NCBI GenBank assembly: GCA_938014945.1
Contig: CALLQH010000116.1
Location: forward strand, 1-5,591
Direction: 5' to 3'
DNA length: 5,591 nt
Source of the DNA: an uncultured bacterium
GTDB lineage: Bacteria > Pseudomonadota > Alphaproteobacteria > SP197
Shown here in pieces: positions 1 through 5,591 of the stretch (its first letter is position 1; each line of letters starts with the position of its first letter). The position numbers and the translations under genes are program-made. The notes beneath the pieces were generated by a model. The model was not told the origin of the DNA. It ran no database searches and saw only the letters and a list, made by a program, of their open reading frames with translations.

Positions 1-819
1 GCCGCCACGGCCGCGCTCACCAGCCAGCCCTTCGGCGTCAACCTGATCACCATGCATCCCGAGCTTGAGGCGCTGATCGACGTCTGCGGCGATCATGGCG
101 TGGGCCATATCGTGCTGGCCGGCGGCCTGCCGACGGTGAAGACCGTCAGCCACGCCAAGGCGCGCGGCGCCAGGGTGCTGGGTTTTGCCCCCGCACTGGC
201 CTTCGCGCGCAAGCTGGTGCGGATGGGTGCGGACGCCGTCATCATCGAGGGCATGGAGGCCGGCGGTCACATCGGCCCGGTCTCGACCAGCGTGCTCGCC
301 CAGGAGATCCTTCCCGTTCTGACCGAAGCGCCGGTGTTCGTGGCCGGCGGCATCGGGCGGGGCGATGCCATCGCGGCCTATCTGCGCATGGGCGCCTCGG
401 GCGCCCAGCTCGGCACGCGGTTCGTCTGCGCCAGCGAGTCCATCGCCCACGACAACTTCAAGCAGGCTTTCATCCGCGCCAATGCGCGTGATGCCCAGCC
501 CTCGGCCCAGCTCGATCCGCGCTTCCCGGTGATCCCGGTACGCGCGCTGGTCAACCAGGGCACGCGCCGCTTTGCCGACAAGCAACGCGATGTGATCGAC
601 CGCCACGATGCCGGCGAACTGGACCAGAAGGCGGCCCAGCTCGAGATCGAGCATTTCTGGGCGGGCGCCCTGCGCCGCGCGGTGATCGAGGGCGATGTCG
701 AGAACGGCTCGGTCATGGCCGGTCAGAGCGTCGGCATGGTCGAGGCGATCGAGCCCACGGCGCAGATCATCAGCGAGATGGTTGCCCAGGCCGCAGCTGC
801 GCTCGCCAGGGCCGACTGA
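1..819 (+). CDS. FabK-type enoyl-ACP reductase / nitronate monooxygenase-family FMN enzyme (5' truncated by window edge)
   Basis: The reading frame is open from base 1 to the TGA at 817-819, so the start lies outside the window. Compared with the remembered length of Streptococcus FabK, about 54 N-terminal residues are missing. Visible family marks are PFGVNL (codons 11-16), the active-site segment EAGGHIG with its His at codon 90, the phosphate-binding AGGIG near codons 117-121, QLGTRF, and the C-terminal GSVMAGQ. The segments RALVNQGTRRF and GDVENGSVMAGQ resemble FabK more than generic nitronate monooxygenases. Members are FMN TIM-barrel enzymes. FabK reduces the enoyl-ACP double bond in fatty acid synthesis, while other members oxidise alkyl nitronates. 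The family call is firm. The substrate is not decided by sequence, so no symbol is given. The gene probably belongs to a different transcription unit from ispG-hisS, since a possible terminator follows it. Confidence 0.88.
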   Translation, partial: AATAALTSQPFGVNLITMHPELEALIDVCGDHGVGHIVLAGGLPTVKTVSHAKARGARVLGFAPALAFARKLVRMGADAVIIEGMEAGGHIGPVSTSVLAQEILPVLTEAPVFVAGGIGRGDAIAAYLRMGASGAQLGTRFVCASESIAHDNFKQAFIRANARDAQPSAQLDPRFPVIPVRALVNQGTRRFADKQRDVIDRHDAGELDQKAAQLEIEHFWAGALRRAVIEGDVENGSVMAGQSVGMVEAIEPTAQIISEMVAQAAAALARAD

Positions 820-826
820 TGGTTCA

Positions 827-859
827 ATTGCCGCCTGTCGCGCGGCGGTGATACCTTTT
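827..859 (+). terminator. Possible weak intrinsic terminator after the FabK-like gene
   Basis: Bases 831-835 (CCGCC) pair with 844-848 (GGCGG) around an 8-base loop. The stem can extend outward through two G-T wobbles and two A-T pairs to 827/852. An alternative register pairs 830-834 with 842-846. A run of four T follows at 856-859, a few bases past the stem. The hairpin lies 8 bases after the upstream stop codon, where a terminator would be expected. The short stem core, the offset and the short T run make it weak, and it may instead be a chance GC-rich palindrome. Confidence 0.35.
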
Positions 860-906
860 CCACAAGGACGCCCGCACAAGATGGGCGCAGGGCGGCAGAC
901 GAGGAC

Positions 907-2124
907 ATGAGCCAGAAAAGCCCGGGTGAGGGCCCAGCCGACAGCACCGTGACGCCGTTCCGCGACATCAACGCCGATTCGGCCCAGCGCCGCATTGCCG
1001 ACGATCTGCGCGCGGCCAGGATGGCGCGCGGCCTGGAGATTGCCGACGCGGCGCGCAGCCTGCGCATCCGTGCCGTGTATCTGGCGGCCCTCGAGGAGGG
1101 GCGCTTTGCCGACCTGCCCGGCCCCACCTATGTCGCCGGTTTCCTGCGGGCCTATGGCCGCTTTCTCGATCTCGACGGCGATGAACTGGTGCGCCGCTTC
1201 AAGGACGAAAGCGGCGGCGTGCTGGTGCACCAGCAGCTCAATTTCCCCGTGCCCGCGTCGGAGGCGCGCCATCCCACCGGCTTCATGATCGCCGCCGCGC
1301 TGATCGTCGCCCTGGCGGTCGGCGCCGGCTGGTACGTGCTGAAGGAGCGCAATATCGACCTGCTCGAGATGGTGCCCGAGGTGCCCGAGGAGATCGTCGA
1401 AGCCGCCGACAACGCAGAGGCTGCGACCACGGGGCAGGACGTGCTGGCGACGGAAGCCGAAAAGGCGCTGGCCGACGACCTCGCCGCCGATATCGAATCG
1501 CCGGAAGCTGCAGAAAACGCGGCCGCGTCGGAAGAGACCGCCCAGCCGGCAGCTGAAGGTGCCGAGACTGCCGGGACGGAGGAGCCAACCGTCGAGGATG
1601 CCGTTGCACCGGAGGTGCCCGCTGCCGCGGTGGAGGATGCCGACCTGGCTGATGCCGATGCCGGGATCGCTGATGCCGGATCCGGCGGCTCGGAGATCTC
1701 CAATGCGGAGGTCGCCGCGGTCGAGATGGTCGAGGCCCAGGCGGAAGCCGCCGAGGGCATCACGACGGATCAGGGCATCGGCCAGGATGCCGACATGGCC
1801 GCCAGTGAAGCCGAGATCATGGCCGAAAATGGCTATGTTCCCCGCGTCTATGGCCGCACCAACACCGATTCCCGGGTCGAGGTTCGCGCCGTGGCCGAAA
1901 CCTGGATTCAGGTCGAGGGTCCGGGCAACGAGATCCTCCTGACCCGCGTTCTGCTGCCCGGCGACATCTACCGCGTGCCCAACCGCCCCGATGTCACCCT
2001 CGACACCGGCAATGCCGGCGGGCTGGAGGTGCGCGTCGACGGCGACCTGATCGCGCCCCTGGGCGAGCCCGGAATCGTGGTGCGCAACGTCTCCCTGGCG
2101 CCCGACGCACTGCTTTCGCGCTAG
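907..2124 (+). CDS. rodZ: RodZ-like cell-shape protein: HTH domain, one membrane helix, acidic linker, DUF4115-type domain
   Basis: This 405-residue protein has the RodZ layout. Residues about 26-96 form a helix-turn-helix domain of the HTH_25 type, with aromatic residues Y75 and F79 where E. coli RodZ uses F60 and Y64 to contact MreB (alignment by eye). Residues about 125-145 are a single hydrophobic segment, GFMIAAALIVALAVGAGWYV. Residues about 150-305 are an Ala/Glu/Asp-rich, probably disordered periplasmic linker. Residues about 318-400 form the C-terminal DUF4115-type beta domain, beginning near VEVRAVAETWIQV. RodZ anchors MreB filaments to the membrane during rod-shaped growth. The chosen ATG is the first ATG/GTG/TTG codon after the in-frame stop at 817; later ATGs would cut into the HTH. 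The purine-rich GAGGA at 901-905 is too close for an ideal ribosome site, and AGGGCGG at 889-895 is the better candidate. The protein is longer than E. coli RodZ (337 residues), mostly because of the linker. Position just before ispG-hisS, as in E. coli, supports the call. Confidence 0.85.
   Translation: MSQKSPGEGPADSTVTPFRDINADSAQRRIADDLRAARMARGLEIADAARSLRIRAVYLAALEEGRFADLPGPTYVAGFLRAYGRFLDLDGDELVRRFKDESGGVLVHQQLNFPVPASEARHPTGFMIAAALIVALAVGAGWYVLKERNIDLLEMVPEVPEEIVEAADNAEAATTGQDVLATEAEKALADDLAADIESPEAAENAAASEETAQPAAEGAETAGTEEPTVEDAVAPEVPAAAVEDADLADADAGIADAGSGGSEISNAEVAAVEMVEAQAEAAEGITTDQGIGQDADMAASEAEIMAENGYVPRVYGRTNTDSRVEVRAVAETWIQVEGPGNEILLTRVLLPGDIYRVPNRPDVTLDTGNAGGLEVRVDGDLIAPLGEPGIVVRNVSLAPDALLSR
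1636..1678 (+). repeat. Short degenerate GATGCCG repeat inside the RodZ-like linker
   Basis: The heptamer GATGCCG occurs four times within 43 bases, starting at 1636, 1651, 1657 and 1672. It encodes an Ala/Asp-rich stretch (ADLADADAGIADAG) in the acidic linker. The spacing is irregular, so this looks like low-complexity coding sequence that could expand or contract by slippage rather than a functional DNA element. Confidence 0.5.
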
Positions 2125-2175
2125 TTTTCGGCGGGCACCAGCCCCATTTGTGCCATGCCTTTCCCTTTACCCTGC

Positions 2176-2205
2176 GGTTCCCGTGGGCTATTGCTCCGCG
2201 GAACC
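2176..2205 (+). promoter_or_regulatory. Hairpin in the leader immediately upstream of ispG
   Basis: Bases 2176-2179 (GGTT) pair with 2202-2205 (AACC). After a single bulged C at 2180, bases 2181-2186 (CCGTGG) pair with 2196-2201 (CCGCGG), with one T-G wobble. This gives ten pairs around a 9-base loop. The hairpin ends 14 bases before the ispG ATG, next to the only plausible weak ribosome-binding bases (GGA, 2208-2210). No T run follows, so it is not a standard terminator. A role in translation initiation or mRNA stability is inference; a chance fold in GC-rich DNA cannot be excluded. Confidence 0.4.
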
Positions 2206-2219
2206 CCGGACCGGCAGCC

Positions 2220-3362
2220 ATGACCGCACAAGCCATTGATCGTCCGCCACGCCGCGTCAGCCGCAAGATCAAGGTCGGCAACGTGGAAGTGGGCGGCGAC
2301 GCCCCGATCACCGTCCAGTCGATGACGAACACGCTGACCTCGGATGTCCATGCGACCTCCGAGCAGATCAGCCGTCTGGCCGTGGCCGGCGCCGATATCG
2401 TGCGCGTCTCCTGCCCGGACGAGGCCTCGACCGCCGCGTTCAAGTCGCTGGCCTATGAATCGCCGGTGCCGCTGGTTGCCGACATCCACTTCCACTACCG
2501 CCGCGGCATCGAGGCCGCGGTGGCCGGTGCCGCCTGCCTGCGCATCAACCCCGGCAACATCGGCTCGCCCGAGAGGGTGAAGGAGGTTGTCCAGGCGGCC
2601 AAGGACCACGGCTGTTCCATGCGCATCGGCGTCAATGCCGGCTCGCTGGAGAAGCACCTGCTGGAAAAGCATGGCGGTCCGACTGTACAGGCCATGGTCG
2701 ACAGCGCGCTGTTCCATGCCCGCATCCTGGAAGACAACGACTTCTTCGACTTCAAGATCAGCGTGAAGGCCTCCAACGTGGCGCTCGCCGTGGGCGCCTA
2801 CCGCGGCCTTGCCGCGGCCTGCGACTATCCCCTGCATCTGGGCATCACCGAGGCCGGCGGCATGATCGGCGGCACGGTGAAATCCGCCGTGGGCCTGGGC
2901 ATGCTGCTCTGGGAGGGCATCGGCGATACCATCCGCGTCTCGCTCGCCACCGATCCGGTGGAGGAGGTGAAGGTCGGCTGGGAAATCCTGAAGTCGCTCG
3001 ATCTGCGCAGCCGCGGCGTCAACATCATCGCCTGTCCGTCCTGCGCGCGTCAGCAGTTCAACGTGCCCCAGACCGTGGGCGAGCTGGAAAAGCGCCTGGC
3101 CCACATCGACGTGCCCATGACCGTCTCGATCATCGGTTGTGTCGTCAACGGCCCCGGCGAGGCCAAGCTCACCGATATCGGCCTCACCGGTGGCGGCAAG
3201 GGCGGTCTGAGGGCTGATGGCAGCGGCACCCATCTCGTCTATCTGGCCGGTCAGGCCGACCACAAGGTCGAGTCGGAAGACATCGTCGATCACATCGTCG
3301 AGCTCGTGGAACGCCGCGCCGCCGAACTGCGCGCCGCCGACACCGCCGCAGCCGCCGAATAA
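2220..3362 (+). CDS. ispG: 4-hydroxy-3-methylbut-2-en-1-yl diphosphate synthase (IspG/GcpE)
   Basis: IspG converts 2-C-methyl-D-erythritol 2,4-cyclodiphosphate to HMBPP, the penultimate step of the MEP pathway to isoprenoid precursors, in the cytoplasm with a [4Fe-4S] cluster and two reducing electrons. The 380-residue product matches the family length (372 in E. coli). An N-terminal TIM-barrel begins at RKIKVGNVEVGGDAPITVQS and includes GITEAGG. The C-terminal cluster domain carries ACPSC, giving C272 and C275, then GCVVNGPGE, giving C307 and E314. These are the four cluster ligands, each two residues later than E. coli C270, C273, C305 and E312. The ATG at 2220 is chosen because family members begin shortly before the RKIKVGN motif. 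An in-frame TTG at 2148 would add 24 residues with no family resemblance. The ribosome site is weak. The gene follows rodZ by 95 bp and precedes hisS by 17 bp, and is probably co-transcribed with hisS. All key residues are intact. Confidence 0.97.
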   Translation: MTAQAIDRPPRRVSRKIKVGNVEVGGDAPITVQSMTNTLTSDVHATSEQISRLAVAGADIVRVSCPDEASTAAFKSLAYESPVPLVADIHFHYRRGIEAAVAGAACLRINPGNIGSPERVKEVVQAAKDHGCSMRIGVNAGSLEKHLLEKHGGPTVQAMVDSALFHARILEDNDFFDFKISVKASNVALAVGAYRGLAAACDYPLHLGITEAGGMIGGTVKSAVGLGMLLWEGIGDTIRVSLATDPVEEVKVGWEILKSLDLRSRGVNIIACPSCARQQFNVPQTVGELEKRLAHIDVPMTVSIIGCVVNGPGEAKLTDIGLTGGGKGGLRADGSGTHLVYLAGQADHKVESEDIVDHIVELVERRAAELRAADTAAAAE

Positions 3363-3367
3363 CCCTC

Positions 3368-3382
3368 GGAGCACGGCCGTTG
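3368..3382 (+). promoter_or_regulatory. Ribosome-binding site that sets the TTG start of hisS
   Basis: GGAG at 3368-3371 lies 8 bases before a TTG codon at 3380, an ideal spacing. The TTG sits just before the conserved PIRGTRDLLP segment at residues 6-15. There is no ATG in frame until deep within the protein (M66), so TTG is the only reasonable start. Confidence 0.8.
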
Positions 3383-4624
3383 AGCAAGCTGCAACCCATT
3401 CGCGGTACGCGCGACCTCCTGCCGGAGGATTGCCGGGGCCACCGCCGCGTCGAGGACGCCTGCCGCGCCGTGGCGGAGCGTTACGGCTATGGCGAGATCC
3501 GCACGCCGATCCTGGAAGTCACCGGCGTCTTCTCGCGCAGCCTGGGCGATGCCACCGATGTCGTGACCAAGGAGATGTACAGCTTCACCGACCGCGGCGG
3601 TGAGGATGTCACCATGCGTCCGGAGAACACCGCCTCGGTGGCGCGTGCCGTGCTTTCCAACGGCCTGCTCAACGAGATGCCGCTGAAGCTGCACTACGCC
3701 GGGCCGATGTTCCGCTACGAGCGGCCCCAGAAGGGCCGCCAGCGCCAGTTCCACCAGATCGGCGTCGAGCTTTTCGGGGTGCCGGAGCCCGCGGGCGATG
3801 TCGAGATCATCGCCATCGCCGCCGATATCCTGGAGGAGCTTGGCCTGCTCGGCGATACGCGGCTGGAGCTCAACACCCTGGGCGACACGCCAAGCCGCGA
3901 AGCCTACCGCGACGCGCTGGTCGCCTTCCTGGAGCAGCACCGCGAGGCCCTGAGCGCCGACAGCAAGGACCGCCTCGTGCGCAATCCCATGCGCGTGCTC
4001 GATTCCAAGGACGAGGGCGACAAGGCGATCGTTGCCGATGCGCCCTCGATCTTCGACCACCTGACGCCCGAAGCCTCCACCTTCTTCGACGATGTGCGCC
4101 GTGGCCTCGATGCGCTGGGCATCGCCCACACCGTCAATCCGCGCATCGTGCGCGGCCTCGATTACTACTGCCACACTGCCTTCGAGTTCATCACGGAGCA
4201 GCTTGGCGCCCAGGGCACGGTGATCGGCGGCGGCCGCTACGACGGCCTGATGGAACAGATGGGCGGGCCTGCGCTGCCCGGCGTCGGCTGGGCCGGCGGC
4301 ATCGAGCGTCTGGCCATGCTGGCGGGCGATCCCCCGCCCGCGCCGCGTCCCATCGCGCTTGTGCCCATCGGCGAGGCGGCGGAGCTGCGGGCCATGGGAC
4401 TGGCGCACGACCTGCGCCGCGCCGGCCACACCATCGAGCTTGCCTACCGCGGCAACCTGAAGCGGCGCATGCAGCGCGCCAACAAGGTCAACGCCCGCAT
4501 GGCCCTGATCCTTGGCGAGGACGAGCTGGCACGCGGCATTGTCGTGTTGCGCGATCTCGACAGCGGCGAGCAGACCGAACTCCCGATCGATGGCGTGAGC
4601 GAGAGTCTGCTGGCCCGGCGATAG
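3380..4624 (+). CDS. hisS: Histidyl-tRNA synthetase
   Basis: This class II aminoacyl-tRNA synthetase activates histidine with ATP and charges tRNA-His in the cytoplasm. The 414-residue product is close to E. coli HisRS (424). In order it shows PIRGTRDLLP (residues 6-15), motif 1 with P43, the motif 2 loop FRYERPQKGRQRQFHQ (111-126) with R112, R115 and Q117, the histidine-specific RGLDYY (258-263) followed by GGGRYDG, and motif 3 GIERL ending near R310. These run about one residue behind the E. coli numbering. Residues about 325-414 form the anticodon-binding domain. Translation starts at TTG, supported by GGAG 8 bases upstream. The gene begins 17 bp after ispG and ends 5 bp before hemA, which suggests one transcript. 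The canonical motif 2 places it with the ordinary bacterial HisRS rather than the divergent alphaproteobacterial type. Confidence 0.97.
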   Translation: MSKLQPIRGTRDLLPEDCRGHRRVEDACRAVAERYGYGEIRTPILEVTGVFSRSLGDATDVVTKEMYSFTDRGGEDVTMRPENTASVARAVLSNGLLNEMPLKLHYAGPMFRYERPQKGRQRQFHQIGVELFGVPEPAGDVEIIAIAADILEELGLLGDTRLELNTLGDTPSREAYRDALVAFLEQHREALSADSKDRLVRNPMRVLDSKDEGDKAIVADAPSIFDHLTPEASTFFDDVRRGLDALGIAHTVNPRIVRGLDYYCHTAFEFITEQLGAQGTVIGGGRYDGLMEQMGGPALPGVGWAGGIERLAMLAGDPPPAPRPIALVPIGEAAELRAMGLAHDLRRAGHTIELAYRGNLKRRMQRANKVNARMALILGEDELARGIVVLRDLDSGEQTELPIDGVSESLLARR

Positions 4625-4629
4625 CGCCG

Positions 4630-5591
4630 ATGGCCGCCATCCATCACATCGCCGTCGGCGCCAACCACCGCTCGGCTCCCCTGGAACTGCGTGAACGGAT
4701 GTTCATCGCCCGCGAGGAAACCGCGGCCTTCTATGATGCCATGCGTCATGCCGGTCTGGACGAGGCGTTGCTGCTCTCGACCTGCGACCGGGTCGAGGTG
4801 CACGCGGTCTGCGACGATCCCGAAGCGGCCGGCGCCCGCCTGCGCGAGCGTCTTGCCGCCCAGGCGGGCGAACGCGCCGCGGTGCTGGAACAGCGCGGCT
4901 ACGGCCTGGTGGACGAAGCCGCCCTGCGCCAGCTCTTCGCCATCGCGTCTTCGCTCGACAGCCTCGTCGTCGGCGAGCCCCAGGTGCTGGGCCAGCTGAA
5001 GGAAAGCCATCGCCGCGCCGCGGAGGCCGGCATGATCGGTCCGGTGCTGGAGCGCCGCCTTCAGGCGGCCTATGGCGCGGCCAAGCGGGTGCGCAACGAA
5101 ACGGCCATCGGCGAGCGCCCGGTCTCCATCGCCTCCTCGGCAGTCGAGGTGGCGCGCGAACTGCACGGCGATCTCTCCCGCGTCAGCGGCCTGATGCTGG
5201 GTGCGGGCGAGGGCGGCGAGCTGATCGCCGAACGCCTCAAGGCCAATCGTCTGGGCGATCTTGCCGTGGCGCACCGCAGCCCCGTCCTGGCGCGCGCCGT
5301 TGCGGAGCGCCTGGGCGCGCGGCTCTCGCCGCTCGACGATCTCGACGGCCTGCTCGCATCGGCCGACATCGTCGTGCTGGCGGTGGGTTCGGGCGCCGCG
5401 CTCAGCCGCGCTCAGGTGGAGAAGGCGCTGAAGGCGCGCCGCCGCCGTCCCATGCTGATCGTCGATGCCGGCGTGCCCGCCGACGCCGATCCGGCGATCC
5501 ACAAGCTCGATGACGCCTTCCTCTACGGCCTCGACGATCTCGAGCGCATCGCCCTTTCGGGCCGCGCCCGCCGTGAGGGCGAGGCCGAGGC
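4630..5591 (+). CDS. hemA: Glutamyl-tRNA reductase (3' truncated by window edge)
   Basis: HemA reduces glutamyl-tRNA(Glu) with NADPH to glutamate-1-semialdehyde, the first committed step of C5-pathway tetrapyrrole synthesis. The frame is open from the ATG at 4630 to the window end (320 codons); about 100 residues, the dimerisation domain, should lie beyond. Visible parts are GANHRSAPLELRER (10-23), the catalytic segment LLSTCDRVEV with nucleophile C52 (C50 in E. coli) and R54, SLDSLVVGEPQVLGQLK (108-124), the AAKRVRNET segment (150-158), and the nucleotide-binding GAGEGGEL (191-198). Departures from the E. coli pattern are Q101 at the place of His99, D53 after the cysteine for Asn, H215 for Asn in the ANRT segment, and A284 for Arg in VPRD. 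The gene starts only 5 bp after hisS with no clear ribosome site, so translational coupling is likely. Presence of the C5 pathway here is notable because many alphaproteobacteria instead make 5-aminolevulinate through ALA synthase. Confidence 0.93.
   Translation, partial: MAAIHHIAVGANHRSAPLELRERMFIAREETAAFYDAMRHAGLDEALLLSTCDRVEVHAVCDDPEAAGARLRERLAAQAGERAAVLEQRGYGLVDEAALRQLFAIASSLDSLVVGEPQVLGQLKESHRRAAEAGMIGPVLERRLQAAYGAAKRVRNETAIGERPVSIASSAVEVARELHGDLSRVSGLMLGAGEGGELIAERLKANRLGDLAVAHRSPVLARAVAERLGARLSPLDDLDGLLASADIVVLAVGSGAALSRAQVEKALKARRRRPMLIVDAGVPADADPAIHKLDDAFLYGLDDLERIALSGRARREGEAE

Noticed and set aside
1152..1763. Ser/Ala-rich - strand open frame opposite the RodZ-like gene
   Set aside because: It is the complement of the Ala/Glu-rich linker codons; the low complexity comes from the sense strand.
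2134..2154. Inverted repeat GGCAC/GTGCC after the rodZ stop
   Set aside because: A 5-bp stem with an 11-base loop and no T run directly after it is too weak to call a terminator.
2165..2192. Possible promoter before ispG (CTTTAC and GCTATT, 16 bases apart)
   Set aside because: Both boxes match consensus poorly and such matches occur by chance; the second box also lies within the hairpin loop.
2148..2219. In-frame 24-residue N-terminal extension of IspG from TTG at 2148
   Set aside because: The extension has no family resemblance, no ribosome site was seen for it, and it runs through the leader hairpin. The ATG at 2220 fits the family's N-terminus.
2121..3374. A 417-codon open frame on the - strand covering all of ispG
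   Set aside because: The + strand encodes an intact IspG with all cluster ligands. The antisense translation is His/Gly/Ala/Asp-rich with no recognisable domain, as expected opposite a GC-rich gene.
3290..4429. Long - strand open frame opposite hisS
   Set aside because: It mirrors the codon bias of hisS, has compositionally biased sequence and no domain, and overlaps a complete synthetase gene.
4444..5502. Long - strand open frame opposite the end of hisS and hemA
   Set aside because: HemA on the + strand is well supported. The antisense product is biased in composition and has no recognised family.
1..5591. Search for a novel system, mobile element, CRISPR array or RNA gene
   Set aside because: All five coding regions belong to well-known housekeeping families, gaps are 5-95 bp, and no long repeats, transposase, phage or defence-like genes are visible.

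Overview
This is a GC-rich (roughly two-thirds G+C) bacterial chromosomal stretch with every recognisable gene on the + strand and close together. The protein types and gene order point to an alphaproteobacterium. The E. coli-like histidyl-tRNA synthetase argues for a lineage outside the alphaproteobacterial orders that have an aberrant HisRS/tRNA-His pair, for example a Rhodospirillales-like group. That taxonomic placement is inference.

Layout: (1) positions 1-819 hold the 3' four-fifths of a FabK/nitronate-monooxygenase-family FMN enzyme, cut by the left window edge. (2) An 87-bp gap carries a GC-rich hairpin followed by a short T run, a possible weak terminator. (3) Positions 907-2124 encode a RodZ-like membrane protein: a cytoplasmic helix-turn-helix domain, one transmembrane helix, a very long acidic Ala/Glu linker, and a C-terminal DUF4115-type beta domain. 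(4) A 95-bp gap contains a 10-bp-stem hairpin just upstream of the next start. (5) Positions 2220-3362 encode IspG, the [4Fe-4S] enzyme of the MEP isoprenoid pathway. (6) After 17 bp comes hisS (3380-4624), which starts at TTG. (7) After only 5 bp comes hemA (glutamyl-tRNA reductase), which runs off the right edge.

The order rodZ-ispG-hisS is the same as in E. coli, where yfgM and bamB follow; here hemA follows instead. The genes serve unrelated housekeeping tasks (cell shape, isoprenoid precursors, tRNA charging, tetrapyrrole synthesis) and look like a co-transcribed housekeeping cluster rather than one pathway. I see no tRNA or rRNA gene, CRISPR array, mobile element or defence-like module, and no convincing new system. 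The points most worth a second look are the residue substitutions in HemA, notably Gln where E. coli has His99, the hairpin in front of ispG, and the acidic linker of the RodZ-like protein.
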